Positions 43,926-53,133 of a stretch of 64,000 nucleotides of DNA are shown here, piece after piece (positions within the stretch are counted from its first letter, which is position 1; each line of letters opens with the position of its first letter). The translations under genes and the position numbers were made by a program. Location of the stretch: the NCBI GenBank assembly GCA_003169895.1, contig PNAE01000008.1, forward strand, positions 62,001 through 126,000, written 5' to 3'. The notes under the pieces are model-generated. The model ran no database searches and was not told the DNA's origin. It saw nothing but the letters and a program-made list of their open reading frames with translations. This DNA is from Gemmatimonadota bacterium. GTDB lineage: Bacteria; Gemmatimonadota; Gemmatimonadetes; Gemmatimonadales; GWC2-71-9.

Positions 43926-44410
43926 CGTAGCGAATCCGGGAAAACGGGACACCGGGGATCCTGCACGGTCTGCGGGTCGATGCGTACCCCCAGCAACGGC
44001 ACCACGGTATCGCCGATGGCGAGCGTTCCGAGATCGGGTGCGCCAGCGATGGCATGACCATCGAACGCGAGCACGCCGAGCGGCAGATCATGGTAATCAA
44101 CGACCAGAACACCATAGCCCACGTGGGCACCCTTCGATACCACCCCATGTGTGGTGACCCGCCAACCGGTGCGGTCTCTGACAACGGAGCCGCGCCATGC
44201 GGGTCCGGCAACCAGCCGAACGGCGAGCGTGGCGGGGGTGGCATCGGGAAGCACGGTGAGCACGTTGCCTTCGGCAAACGACTGCTTGACGGCCAGCGGG
44301 CGTGTCAGCGCGGCGATGCCGCAGGTTGGCGAACTGGCGCTCCTGGCGCAGGCAGCCAGTGCCGGCACGACGATCAGCCGGAGAGCGACGCGCCAGAATC
44401 GCGAGGTCAT
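43922..44410 (-). CDS. Putative lipoprotein, first gene of the glycosyltransferase operon
   Basis: A 162-residue protein whose N-terminus (LIVVPALAACARSA) ends in a plausible lipobox with Cys21. The mature part is mainly beta strands: VLTVLPDATPATLAVRLVAG, WRVTTHGVVSKGAHVGYGVL, and two further Cys (SPTCGIAAL and QDPRCPVFP). Its stop overlaps the next start as ATGA. I recognise no family. Confidence 0.6.
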   Translation of the reverse strand: MTSRFWRVALRLIVVPALAACARSASSPTCGIAALTRPLAVKQSFAEGNVLTVLPDATPATLAVRLVAGPAWRGSVVRDRTGWRVTTHGVVSKGAHVGYGVLVVDYHDLPLGVLAFDGHAIAGAPDLGTLAIGDTVVPLLGVRIDPQTVQDPRCPVFPDSLR

Positions 44411-44478
44411 CGTCGCAATCTACCCAAGGTCGGCGCGCCCGTGCGGCCGCCCGAGCCGGCCTCCCACAGTCCGCTTGC

Positions 44479-44508
44479 TTGACCGTTGCGCCGTTCGGCG
44501 GGTAGCAT
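44479..44508 (+). promoter_or_regulatory. Candidate promoter for the coiled-coil/POT operon
   Basis: TTGACC (44479-44484, 5/6) and TAGCAT (44503-44508, 4/6) are 18 bases apart in the divergent gap, with the start codon 26 bases downstream. Sigma70-like by inspection only. Confidence 0.4.
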
Positions 44509-44534
44509 TCCCGCGTTCCCCTCACGAAACCCGA

Positions 44535-45071
44535 ATGGATCTCGACGACATCAAGGCGCAACTCGATCGCATCTTCGCGGCCGGGCCCCGGACTGCTTCG
44601 CGCGAGCAGGCAGCGGGGCTCCGCGCTGCGCTGATCGATTTCAAGATCGGCATCAGCCAGATGCGTGATGCCCTGACGCGCTCCGAACGCGAACTGGAGG
44701 CAGCACGCCGGGAGGTCGCGGACTACGCGCGCCGGCGCGAGCTCGCCAGTGGCATTGACGACCGCGAGACGGTGCGGATCGCCGATGAGTTCACGGCCAA
44801 GGCCCGCGAGCGCGTCGATCTGCTGGAGCGCAAGGTCCTTGTGCAGCGTGACGAGCTGGCGATCGCCGAGCGCGAGTACGAAGCGACCAGGCAGCGGTTC
44901 CAGGCCGCGTCGCGCGGGCTGCCGCTCGATGCGGCGCTGCCGGCTGAGGGCGCCGTGGGGGCAGAGGGCCTGTCGTCCGTCGACCAGGCCGTGATGGACC
45001 GTCGTGCGAAGGAAGCTGCCGTCGAAGCACAGCTCGCCCATCTCAAGAAGAAACTGGGAGACACCAAGTGA
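44535..45071 (+). CDS. Coiled-coil protein coupled to a peptide transporter gene
   Basis: A 178-residue, highly charged protein. Residues about 15-130 form heptads rich in Glu, Arg, Ala and Leu (ERELEAARREVADYARRREL, KARERVDLLERKVLVQRDEL), then a Pro/Gly hinge and a second helix (AVEAQLAHLKKKLGD). No signal or membrane segment. It resembles coiled-coil scaffold proteins of the PspA style only in composition. The stop overlaps the GTG of the POT transporter gene, so the two are translated together. Function unknown. Confidence 0.62.
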   Translation: MDLDDIKAQLDRIFAAGPRTASREQAAGLRAALIDFKIGISQMRDALTRSERELEAARREVADYARRRELASGIDDRETVRIADEFTAKARERVDLLERKVLVQRDELAIAEREYEATRQRFQAASRGLPLDAALPAEGAVGAEGLSSVDQAVMDRRAKEAAVEAQLAHLKKKLGDTK

Positions 45072-46585
45072 ATCAGCCGCGCCAGACGGGATTCTTCGGG
45101 CAGCCGGCAGGGCTGCGGACGCTGTTCTTCGCCGAGATGTGGGAACGCTTTTCCTACTACGGCATGCGCGCGATCCTGGTGCTATTCATGACCGCACCGA
45201 TCGCCGCCGGAGGACTGGGCTGGACGTCGGCCAAGGCGGGACCGATCTACGGCGTGTACACGGCGGCAGTGTACCTGATGTCGTTGCCGGGCGGCTGGAT
45301 CGCCGATCGCGTTCTCGGCCAGCGCAAGTCCGTGTTCTGGGGCGGCGTGATCATCATGTTCGGCCATATCGCGCTCGCAGTTCCCTCGGTCAACACGTTC
45401 TACCTGGGGCTCACGCTGGTCGTGCTCGGCGTCGGCCTGCTCAAGCCGAACATCTCCACGATGGTCGGCCAGTTATACGCTCCGGATGACGAGCGCCGCG
45501 ACGCCGGCTTTTCCATCTTCTACATGGGCATCAATCTCGGTGCACTGCTCGCGCCGCTCGTGGTGGGATATCTCGCGCAGGCGCCGGGCTGGCAAGCCAG
45601 ACTGGCGGGTTGGGGCATTCGCCCCGAGACGTCGTGGCACTGGGGCTTTGGTGCGACCGCGATCGGAATGTTCCTCGGTCTGGTCTGGTACGTGGTCGAT
45701 CGCAAGGCGCTGGGTGATGCGGGCCTCCGGCCGGCGGTATCGTCGCCGGAGGATGCTGCCGGCGCGCGCACCAAGTTGTGGCGCGCGCTCGGCCTGGCGA
45801 GCCTCGCCATCGTGGTGATCGCGGTACTCCAGGGCCTCGGCCTGATCGCGATCACGACGGAGTCGGTCGCGAACGTATTCGGTGTGTTGCTGCTGCTCAC
45901 CGTCGTGGTGTTCTTCGCGTGGTTGCTGTTGAGTCGCGGCTGGACGACCGAAGAGCGCCGGCGACTGCTGGTGATTCTCGTGCTCTTCCTCGGTGCATCG
46001 GTTTTCTGGTCGGTGTTCGAGCAGGCCGGATCGACGCTGACACTCTTCGCCCGCGACAGCACCCGCAACGAGTTGTTTGGTCACGCGTACCCCTCCAGCT
46101 GGTGGCAGTCGGTCAACTCGGGGTGGATCATCATTCTGGCGCCGGTGTTCGCCTGGCTGTGGGTCTGGCTAGGACGCAGGAATCCCTCAAGTCCTGCGAA
46201 GTTCGCCGTCGGCTTGCTGCTGGTCGCATTGTCGTTCGCGATCATGGTGCCCGCCGCGTCGGCCGCCACACACGGTAACCGGGTCGGTTGGTGGTGGCTG
46301 CTGAGCAGCTACTTCCTCGCCACCGCCGGCGAGCTGTCGCTGAGTCCGGTCGGACTCTCCGCGATGACCCGGCTCGCACCGGCGCGCGTCGCCTCCTTGA
46401 TGATGGGCGTCTGGTTCCTGGCGGCGTCGGTGGGCAACTTCATCGGCGGACAGGTCGCCGGGGTCTACGGCAAGTTCTCGCCACCGGCCGTGTTCGGCGG
46501 CGTGGCGCTCTACGCACTGTTCTTCGCCGGGGTGCTGGCGCTGCTGGTGAAGCCGATCAAACGAATGCTCGAGCGTCCTGCCTGA
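45068..46585 (+). CDS. POT/PTR family proton-dependent oligopeptide transporter
   Basis: A 505-residue MFS carrier of the peptide transporter family. The helix-1 signature ExxERFxYYG is present as EMWERFSYYG (residues 23-32), and the second signature FSIFYMGINLGALLAP (about 155-170) follows. About 14 hydrophobic segments are expected. It imports di- and tripeptides with protons. The GTG start overlaps the upstream stop as GTGA. Together with the M1, M20, M24, M30 and M61 peptidases in this window it supports peptide scavenging. Confidence 0.92.
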   Translation: MNQPRQTGFFGQPAGLRTLFFAEMWERFSYYGMRAILVLFMTAPIAAGGLGWTSAKAGPIYGVYTAAVYLMSLPGGWIADRVLGQRKSVFWGGVIIMFGHIALAVPSVNTFYLGLTLVVLGVGLLKPNISTMVGQLYAPDDERRDAGFSIFYMGINLGALLAPLVVGYLAQAPGWQARLAGWGIRPETSWHWGFGATAIGMFLGLVWYVVDRKALGDAGLRPAVSSPEDAAGARTKLWRALGLASLAIVVIAVLQGLGLIAITTESVANVFGVLLLLTVVVFFAWLLLSRGWTTEERRRLLVILVLFLGASVFWSVFEQAGSTLTLFARDSTRNELFGHAYPSSWWQSVNSGWIIILAPVFAWLWVWLGRRNPSSPAKFAVGLLLVALSFAIMVPAASAATHGNRVGWWWLLSSYFLATAGELSLSPVGLSAMTRLAPARVASLMMGVWFLAASVGNFIGGQVAGVYGKFSPPAVFGGVALYALFFAGVLALLVKPIKRMLERPA

Positions 46586-46607
46586 CCTGACCGTCGCGGT
46601 TCAGGGT
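46585..46607. terminator. Bidirectional hairpin between the POT and cytochrome genes
   Basis: ACCTGACC, loop GTCGC, GGTTCAGGGT form a bulged stem exactly across the 15-base gap between two convergent stop codons. No T-run, but the placement fits a shared terminator. Confidence 0.45.
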
Positions 46608-47434
46608 CGGTTCGGCGATCCGGCGGGATCCCGCTTGCCGGCGAGGGTGGAATAAGGCACGTCGGGCGGTGCGTCGCCGCGGGGCCAGTCGTGCTCCTTG
46701 CCGACGAAGTCCGGTCTGGGCCGCGACGTCACGTATGCTGCGACGTCGAGCGCTTCCGCGTCGGTCAGCGTGCCGGCGCTGTCGCGCGGCATATTCCGCC
46801 GGATGAAGGCGGTCGCAGTGCGGATCCGCGCCATGCCAGCGCCGATCGAAAAGCTGCGAGGGCCCCACAGCGGCGGTGCCACCGTACTGCCGCCGCCATC
46901 CACCCCGTGACAGCGCGCGCACCGGACCTGGAACACGTGCGCGCCCGCGATGGTGTCGCCGTGCAGCGCGGTGCCGACCTGGAGTCCTTCGCCGGCGACG
47001 TGCCCGCCCACCGGGACACCCAGCGAGACAAACGCCAAATACGCGACGATGTCCCGCATCGCGGGGTCGTCGAACGCCAACGCCGTGCCGCTCAGCGAGC
47101 GTTGAAAGCATTCGTTGATCCGGTCTTCCAGGCGCTGAACCGTCGCGGACCGCGATCGATACTGGGGGAAACGGGCGTAGACGCCGGTGAGCGGCAACGC
47201 GTCGCGCTGCCGTCCGTCGCCGAGGTGGCACGACAGGCAACGCAACGCGCTGCCGACATGCTGCGGCAGCGAATCGTGGGTGGCGGCAAGGATGGCATGG
47301 CCGCGCCGGATGCTCTGACCGAGGATCCCGTTGGGGACGGGCGACCCGTCCGGCGCTCGCAGCGCGGTGTCGGGTGGCGAGGCTCGGTTGCACGCGGCAA
47401 GCATCGCCACTAGTAGCAGATATCGCACCGCCAT
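46601..47434 (-). CDS. TsdA-like dihaem cytochrome c, putative thiosulfate dehydrogenase, lipoprotein
   Basis: A 277-residue protein with lipobox MLAAC and two haem-c motifs, CLSCH (66-70) and CARCH (172-176). The linker pattern matches TsdA: PLTGVYARFPQYR, RLEDRINECFQRS with Cys109 in the position of TsdA's axial Cys, PLWGPRSFSIGAGMAR and FIRRNMPRD with Met215 as candidate ligand. TsdA oxidises two thiosulfates to tetrathionate, or the reverse. The Lys found in Allochromatium TsdA next to the Met is Asn here. The ATG is one base after the TauE gene stop. Function by family and context, not proven. Confidence 0.78.
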   Translation of the reverse strand: MAVRYLLLVAMLAACNRASPPDTALRAPDGSPVPNGILGQSIRRGHAILAATHDSLPQHVGSALRCLSCHLGDGRQRDALPLTGVYARFPQYRSRSATVQRLEDRINECFQRSLSGTALAFDDPAMRDIVAYLAFVSLGVPVGGHVAGEGLQVGTALHGDTIAGAHVFQVRCARCHGVDGGGSTVAPPLWGPRSFSIGAGMARIRTATAFIRRNMPRDSAGTLTDAEALDVAAYVTSRPRPDFVGKEHDWPRGDAPPDVPYSTLAGKRDPAGSPNRP

Positions 47435-47435
47435 G

Positions 47436-47795
47436 TCAGGCCGCTTTGAGCCACATCCGGACGGCCATCACAACCATGAGCACCGCGAACGCCCGTTGCA
47501 GCGTTGCCTGCGAGACGCTCTGGGCATAATGCGCGCTGATGCCGGCGCCAACGGTCAGGCCGAGAGCGAGCAGCAGCGCGGCTCGCACGTCGACGTTGCC
47601 TGCCGCCCAGTATTCGCGCGCCGCGAGGATGCCGACTGGCAGCAGCAGTGCCGCGAGCGACGTCCCGAGCGCCCGCTTGTATCCCATACCCGCGCCAAGC
47701 GCCAGAGCTGGCACGATGACGATCCCGCCACCAATGCCGAACAGGCCAGCAAGCAGGCCGGCCGCGAGGCCGATCACCACGAAGAGAACGGACAT
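47436..47795 (-). CDS. Half-size TauE/SafE-type permease
   Basis: A 119-residue membrane protein containing GLLAGLFGIGGGIVIVPALA, the first signature of the TauE/SafE sulfite/organosulfur exporter family, and about four helices. Full-length members have two such halves (about 250 residues), so this would need to dimerise, or be a truncated relative. It is eight bases after the TonB receptor gene and one base before the TsdA-like cytochrome gene. Transport of sulfite or another sulfur anion is an inference from context. Confidence 0.78.
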   Translation of the reverse strand: MSVLFVVIGLAAGLLAGLFGIGGGIVIVPALALGAGMGYKRALGTSLAALLLPVGILAAREYWAAGNVDVRAALLLALGLTVGAGISAHYAQSVSQATLQRAFAVLMVVMAVRMWLKAA

Positions 47796-47803
47796 CCGGC
47801 CTC

Positions 47804-50581
47804 CTAGAAGAGCAGTTCGATGCCGAAGCGCACCAGCCGCGGCGGACCATAGATGAACAGCGGCCAGGTGAAGTCGGCAGCGGCGCGCATGTACAGCGGC
47901 AGCAACTCCCCCGGTCCCGAAATTACCCCATCGCCGTTGAGATCAGCCGAGCGGTGGTACCCGGGCGACTCGTACGGGATCGGATTCGGATTGGCCTGGT
48001 ACGCCTGAGTTGCCAGCCGCGTGAGCGTCATGCTGTCGGGGAACGGTGTCCCCGTCTCGCGGCGGACGCTGATCTGGTTGCGCGTGTTAAGCAGGTTGCG
48101 TATGTCGAGATACAGGCCGCCGTTCAGTTTGCCGATGCGAATCGGGCGGCGGAACAACGCATCGATGCTGTACTGACCGGGCAGCCGGCTGCCGTTGACT
48201 GGCCCAACCAGGCTGTCACCGGCGGCATTCGTCAGGGTGTACGGCAGGCCGCTCGCATACCGTCCGACCGCCGACATCTGCAACCCGCCAAACGGCCGAA
48301 TGCCCGCCACCTGCGGGCCGCCGTGCGCGCTGATTTCACCGGTGACCACGGCAATCAGCGCGAGCCGGCGGTCGTAGTCCAGGGGAAACTGGAAGCGCGA
48401 AGCCGGGATCGTATCGTGCGTGTTGGGATCGATGTGCGTCTGGTCATAGATGGTGAACGCGTTGCTGACCGTGGCTTCGGCGCGCTGCACGACGCCGGAC
48501 ACCCGCGCTCCCCATCCGTCATGCAGCTCGCGCTCGACAATGACTTCAGCGCCGGTGATGGTGCCGATATCTGCATTGGTGAACACGGACGAGTCCGGAT
48601 TCACGTTGATAGGCACCGAGGCGACCAATCCGTCCAGCCGCTTGTCATAGATGTTGATCTTGAGCGAGGCCCCGCTGGGAAGCCGGATGCGGGCGCTCAG
48701 CTCGTACTGCATGGATGATTCGAATCCGAGGTTGGGATTGCCCTGCCGGAAGCGGCCCGTGCGCGTGGTGTCGTCGAACGCGGCGTCGACCAGGTACTGG
48801 AGATCCGGCGGCTGGGAGAACTTGCCGATGCTCGCGACGAAGGTTGCCCCGGACACGACCGTCGACACGGCGACCCGCGGACTGAGCGTGCTCCGCGCGT
48901 GCAGCGTCGTGTTGGCCAGAACGGCGCCTGGCGAGAAACCGTCATACCGCAGTCCGGCCGTGAACCCGAGATCGCCGGCGCGTGCCTGCGCCTCGACGTA
49001 GGCCCCCGAAAGCGTTGGCGAGAAATTGGAAGCGGTCGGCGGCGGGATGGTGCCGCCCACCGGCAGGTATGCCAGAATGCGCTCGAACGTCTTCACTCGT
49101 TGCGCCGCATACATCCCGCCGAAGTACAGGTCGACATGCGGCCCGAGCCCGAGAGTGGCGTCGAGCTGCGTGCGCAGCTCGGAGAACTCGTTCCACGCCA
49201 GCTCGCCGGACGCCGCACCCGTCATGAAGAACGCCGGCACGCCCCACGGCGAATTGCTTGACAGCTGTGGCGTACCGAAGTCGGGCAGTGCCGCGCGCGT
49301 CGAGATAGTATCCTGCCGTTTGGCGATGTCCTCGTCGAGGATGTGCAGCTGCTTCCCGGTGAATGCGCCAAAGGCATAGTCCGGTGCCGCGACGGTGCCA
49401 CGCACGAATGCCTTGTCGGAATAACCGACACGCAAGTCGCCGAACAGTGGACGCCGGCTCTCGGACGGCGGAAGCAGTTGCAGGTGTCCGGTGAACAGCT
49501 TGCCATCGGTCCGGGAGCCGGGGGCGAAGTTGGCGTCGTATTTGTATGCCGGGTCAAACAGATATGCCTGCTGCGTGGTCGCCAGGCCGAACAACCGGCC
49601 GACCACCCTGGTCGAGAATGGAACCGTGAATTTGGCACCTGCGGTGTACGTCTCGGTGCTGTTGTGGGGCAACGGATATGGTGCCGTCGATCGCGGGTCC
49701 ATCGGGTCGGTCGGTGGCGGTGCGGAGGACGGGTCGCCGTCCAGCTGCCCGTTCAGGTCGAGGATGCCGACCGCCCGGATCTTGTCGCCGATCGGGCCGT
49801 CGGCCTGCAGCACGACGCGGTCGATGCCGTGGTCCCCGCCGCCGGAAAGCGGCCGGTCGGTTTCGTACGCCGCACGACCGCGCCAGGTGTCGCCGCCGTC
49901 GCGGGTCGTCACGTCCACCACGCCGGAAATCGCCTGCCCGTAGCGTGCGGAGAATCCATTGGTGATCAGCGACGCCCCGGTGATGAGGTCGGGTGGAATC
50001 TGGATTGCCGCACTCCCGTTGGTCGACGCGTCGAGCTGGTTCTTGATGCCGAACCCATCCAGCACGAACGCCTGCTCGCCCGGACGCCCACCCCGAAAAC
50101 TCTCGCCAACGACACCCGCCTGCATCGCGATCGCATCCTGCAAGTTCGTCACCGGGAGCCGACGCAGCTGATCCGCGGTGATGCGCTGCTCGGTCGCGGT
50201 GGCGAGCGGATCCAGCACCGGATCCTGCACGCCGACCGCCCGGAGGTCTGCCAGGTGCACGGCGAGCGGTGCCAGGCGCACGTCAGCCCGGGTGAATTCA
50301 CCGGAGCGGACCTCGATCCCGTCGCGCCGCTCCGGGCGATACCCTGGCAGCGTGACATCGAGTCGATGTACTCCGACCGGAATGCCCCGGATCCGATAAT
50401 CGCCCGCGCTGTCGGTGGTGGTGATGTAGCGGCCGGCGTCGAGGCGGATCTGCACGCCGCGCACCGAATGCTCGTTGGTGGCATCGACCACCCTGCCGAT
50501 CAACCCACCGGTGCTCTGCGCGGTGAGTGGAAGAACCGCGAAGGCAACCAACGCGAGGCCGAGTCGTATCGAGTGCGTCAT
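47804..50581 (-). CDS. TonB-dependent receptor
   Basis: A 925-residue outer-membrane receptor. After the signal peptide (LALVAFAVLPLTAQ) comes a carboxypeptidase-regulatory-like domain (GGLIGRVVDATNEHSVRGVQ), the plug (LRRLPVTNLQDAIAMQAGVV, GFSARYGQAISGVVDV) and a barrel that ends in FGIELLF with the expected C-terminal Phe. A DLNGDGVISGPGE segment near the end resembles a calcium loop. It lies downstream of two paralogous lipoproteins and upstream of the TauE and TsdA-like genes, all on one strand. Ligand unknown. ATG 50581 begins the signal peptide. Confidence 0.88.
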   Translation of the reverse strand: MTHSIRLGLALVAFAVLPLTAQSTGGLIGRVVDATNEHSVRGVQIRLDAGRYITTTDSAGDYRIRGIPVGVHRLDVTLPGYRPERRDGIEVRSGEFTRADVRLAPLAVHLADLRAVGVQDPVLDPLATATEQRITADQLRRLPVTNLQDAIAMQAGVVGESFRGGRPGEQAFVLDGFGIKNQLDASTNGSAAIQIPPDLITGASLITNGFSARYGQAISGVVDVTTRDGGDTWRGRAAYETDRPLSGGGDHGIDRVVLQADGPIGDKIRAVGILDLNGQLDGDPSSAPPPTDPMDPRSTAPYPLPHNSTETYTAGAKFTVPFSTRVVGRLFGLATTQQAYLFDPAYKYDANFAPGSRTDGKLFTGHLQLLPPSESRRPLFGDLRVGYSDKAFVRGTVAAPDYAFGAFTGKQLHILDEDIAKRQDTISTRAALPDFGTPQLSSNSPWGVPAFFMTGAASGELAWNEFSELRTQLDATLGLGPHVDLYFGGMYAAQRVKTFERILAYLPVGGTIPPPTASNFSPTLSGAYVEAQARAGDLGFTAGLRYDGFSPGAVLANTTLHARSTLSPRVAVSTVVSGATFVASIGKFSQPPDLQYLVDAAFDDTTRTGRFRQGNPNLGFESSMQYELSARIRLPSGASLKINIYDKRLDGLVASVPINVNPDSSVFTNADIGTITGAEVIVERELHDGWGARVSGVVQRAEATVSNAFTIYDQTHIDPNTHDTIPASRFQFPLDYDRRLALIAVVTGEISAHGGPQVAGIRPFGGLQMSAVGRYASGLPYTLTNAAGDSLVGPVNGSRLPGQYSIDALFRRPIRIGKLNGGLYLDIRNLLNTRNQISVRRETGTPFPDSMTLTRLATQAYQANPNPIPYESPGYHRSADLNGDGVISGPGELLPLYMRAAADFTWPLFIYGPPRLVRFGIELLF

Positions 50582-50637
50582 GGGCCCGATCCAGGAACGA
50601 GGAGCAGTGCCGACCATCGCGGAGCCTGCATCGCGAT

Positions 50638-51759
50638 TCAGGGAACCAGGTGCTGATAGAGGTGCAGGTCCGACCCGGACACCGAGAAGGTCTGCAAATG
50701 GCCGAATCCGCCGCCGACCTGGGCGACGACGTCGCCCGTAACCGGCGATATCCTGGGAGTCGCGACAATCGGGATGGCGGCGCTGCTACCGAGTACGATC
50801 ATGCTTTGCACGGTTCCGCTGCTCAAGGAAACCGAGCTGAGTTCCCTCGGGCCCAGCCCAATACTCCCGAAAATCACCGGCGGATCTCCGAGGGTCGCCG
50901 CGCTCAGCGTCACCGGGTCGTCAGCGACGACGCACGTCGATTCTTCGCACGACACGCCAAGCAGCTGCTGGCTGAGTGTGGCCACCACGCTCTCGGCTCC
51001 GCCACCGGACGCCACCTTGTAGAGATTCAGGTCGTCGCGGCGCGTGAACACGATCGATGCGCCGTTTTCCGCGAGTGAATAGCTGGTCGCGCCCGTGGTT
51101 CCCGTCACCGCTTCCAGGGTGGCACCGGCGGCGCCGATCGTTCCGCGCACGACGGCTTCGCCGAAGAACAGCGAATCGTCGATAATGCAATTCTTGCAAT
51201 GGCCGAACACGGTGAAGTCCTGCGCCAACGCGATGAAGGTGTTCGGACCCGTCCAGGCGATGTCTGCCAGCCACGATACCGGCGTGGTTCCGGCAAAGCC
51301 CGGTATCGTCAGCAAGGCCCGGCGATGGAATGGTGCTGCGGAGTCGGTGAGCCAGAGCGTTGTTTCCGCAGGCGCGGTGCCCTGGACTCCGCTCTGCGCC
51401 ACCGCCTCGACATAGAGCAGGCGGCCGTCGGCGCCGAGCGCGTACGCGATGAACCCGTTCGTGCTGTCGCGCTGGGTGGCTCGATCGTCGCAGAGCTGCC
51501 AGATGCGGCTGCCGCCGCCGGCCGGGAGCAGGCCGACACAACGGTGCTGCGGCACGGCTCCGGGGCGTACGAACGCGTAGAGAATCCCCGCACCGTCCTC
51601 GGTCCACGCTGGCCAGTAGTCCTGCTCGGTATTGAACGTGAGCTGCTCGTCCGCGCCGCTCGTGAGCGGCCCGAGCGGTGGATTGGGCGTGAGGAACGCA
51701 TCGCTGTGGCCGCACGCGAGCAACAACAGCATCGCGACGGACCCCGTCCACCCGCTCAT
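50638..51759 (-). CDS. Beta-propeller-like lipoprotein, paralogue 1
   Basis: A 373-residue lipoprotein (LLLLACGHSD, Cys about 16). It has PD40/TolB-like motifs such as YWPAWTEDGAGILYAFV and a series of repeats spaced like propeller blades. Cysteines shared with the neighbour: HRCVGLLPA, LCDD, a CKNC pair and SCEESTC. ATG 51759 with GAGG eight bases upstream; a GTG just before it is possible. The end DLHLYQHLVP matches the neighbour's DLHLYPGLVP. No family name; may be the surface partner of the TonB receptor. Confidence 0.7.
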   Translation of the reverse strand: MSGWTGSVAMLLLLACGHSDAFLTPNPPLGPLTSGADEQLTFNTEQDYWPAWTEDGAGILYAFVRPGAVPQHRCVGLLPAGGGSRIWQLCDDRATQRDSTNGFIAYALGADGRLLYVEAVAQSGVQGTAPAETTLWLTDSAAPFHRRALLTIPGFAGTTPVSWLADIAWTGPNTFIALAQDFTVFGHCKNCIIDDSLFFGEAVVRGTIGAAGATLEAVTGTTGATSYSLAENGASIVFTRRDDLNLYKVASGGGAESVVATLSQQLLGVSCEESTCVVADDPVTLSAATLGDPPVIFGSIGLGPRELSSVSLSSGTVQSMIVLGSSAAIPIVATPRISPVTGDVVAQVGGGFGHLQTFSVSGSDLHLYQHLVP

Positions 51760-51828
51760 CACTGCGACCTCACGATGGGGACGCCGCGCGACGCACCGGT
51801 TCGCGGGCCGCCGCGCGCGCGGCCCGGG

Positions 51829-52998
51829 TCACGGCACCAGCCCCGGATAGAGATGCAGATCCGACGTGCCGCAACCGGTGCAGGTCGAGAGATGTCCCCA
51901 TACCCCGCCGATTTGTACGACGACATCGCCGGACGTTGGCGAGATCTGCGGTGCCGCGATGACGGGCGTGGCTGGGCTCGTCCCGGCGCTGACCAGGACC
52001 TGAACCCCGCCGGTGTTGAGCGCCACCGCGCGCAATTCCTTGGGACCGACCGTAACCATGGGATATGTCGGGGGGGCGGTGGCGTCTGAAAACAGCGTCA
52101 CTGCGTCGGCAGCGACCAAGCACGTCGAGTCCTTGCACGACACACCGAGGAGTTGCTGGTCAGACGTGGTCACCGTCGCAACGACGACGGCAGTACCGCC
52201 TGTCGCCGGTACCTTGAACAGGCGGGTGTCGTCACGATGAATGAACACGATCGACGTGCCACTCTCGGCGAGCGAGTATCCCGTGGCGCCTTCGGTCCCG
52301 CTCACCGCCTGCACCGTCGCGTGGCCAGAGACGATCGAACCCACCACGACAATCCCAGACGCGGCTTGCACGCCACCAACCACGGTCGAGTCGGCGAACG
52401 TGGTATCCGCGGTAAAGCACGTCCCGCAATGCGGAACGCTGCCGAATATCTGACCGAGTGCGATGAAAGAGCTTGGCCCGGTCCACGCGATGTCGCTGAG
52501 CCAGGTCACCGCGGTACCCACCGTGACCGGCAACGTCAGCAGCGCGGTACGGGTGAGCGGCGCGGCGGTGTCGGCGAGCCACAACGTGATCTGGCGCGGA
52601 AACGACGCGGAGTTGGCCGGCGCGACGGCCTCGACGTACAGCAGGCGGCCATCGGACGCGAGCGCGTACGCGGTGAAGCTCGTCGCCGAGTCCGACTGCG
52701 TCTGGCGATTGTCGCACCATTCCCAGATCCGGCTGCCGCCGGCGGCAGGCAGCAGGCCCATGCAGCGATGCTGATCCGCCCGGATGCCCGGCCCAACCGG
52801 ATTGACGAAAGCGTATAGAATGCCGCGCCCGTCCTGGGTCCAGGCCGGCCAGTAGTCCTGGTCAGGATTGAAGGTGAGCCGGACATCCGAGCCGGTGTTG
52901 AACGGCCCCATCCTGGGTTCGGCGACCTTGAATGTGTCGCTGTGTCCACAGCCGAGTAGCGCGAGGGCTGCGGCGATGCGGACCCAGCGGCTCTTCAA
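51829..52998 (-). CDS. Beta-propeller-like lipoprotein, paralogue 2
   Basis: A 389-residue lipoprotein (ALALLGCGHSD) that aligns along its whole length with the gene at 50638: YWPAWTQDGRGILYAFV, HRCMGLLPAAGGSRIWEWCD, GRLLYVEAVAP, GHCxxC-like PHCGTC and SCKDSTC. It must be a tandem duplicate. The start is TTG 52998, as no ATG or GTG is available at the signal peptide. A 69-base gap separates the two copies. It heads the run of lipoproteins, receptor, TauE and TsdA-like genes. Function unknown. Confidence 0.7.
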   Translation of the reverse strand: MKSRWVRIAAALALLGCGHSDTFKVAEPRMGPFNTGSDVRLTFNPDQDYWPAWTQDGRGILYAFVNPVGPGIRADQHRCMGLLPAAGGSRIWEWCDNRQTQSDSATSFTAYALASDGRLLYVEAVAPANSASFPRQITLWLADTAAPLTRTALLTLPVTVGTAVTWLSDIAWTGPSSFIALGQIFGSVPHCGTCFTADTTFADSTVVGGVQAASGIVVVGSIVSGHATVQAVSGTEGATGYSLAESGTSIVFIHRDDTRLFKVPATGGTAVVVATVTTSDQQLLGVSCKDSTCLVAADAVTLFSDATAPPTYPMVTVGPKELRAVALNTGGVQVLVSAGTSPATPVIAAPQISPTSGDVVVQIGGVWGHLSTCTGCGTSDLHLYPGLVP

Positions 52999-53133
52999 GC
53001 AGAGCTCATGATGATGGACTCCGAGATCGCGATACGGCGAATCCGGCCGGGTCTTGGTGGCCGATATGGCTATGTCTGGGTGACAGTCGAAGGTAACCCG
53101 CCCCGCCGCGCCCGCCAGTCGCTTCCGGCCAGC

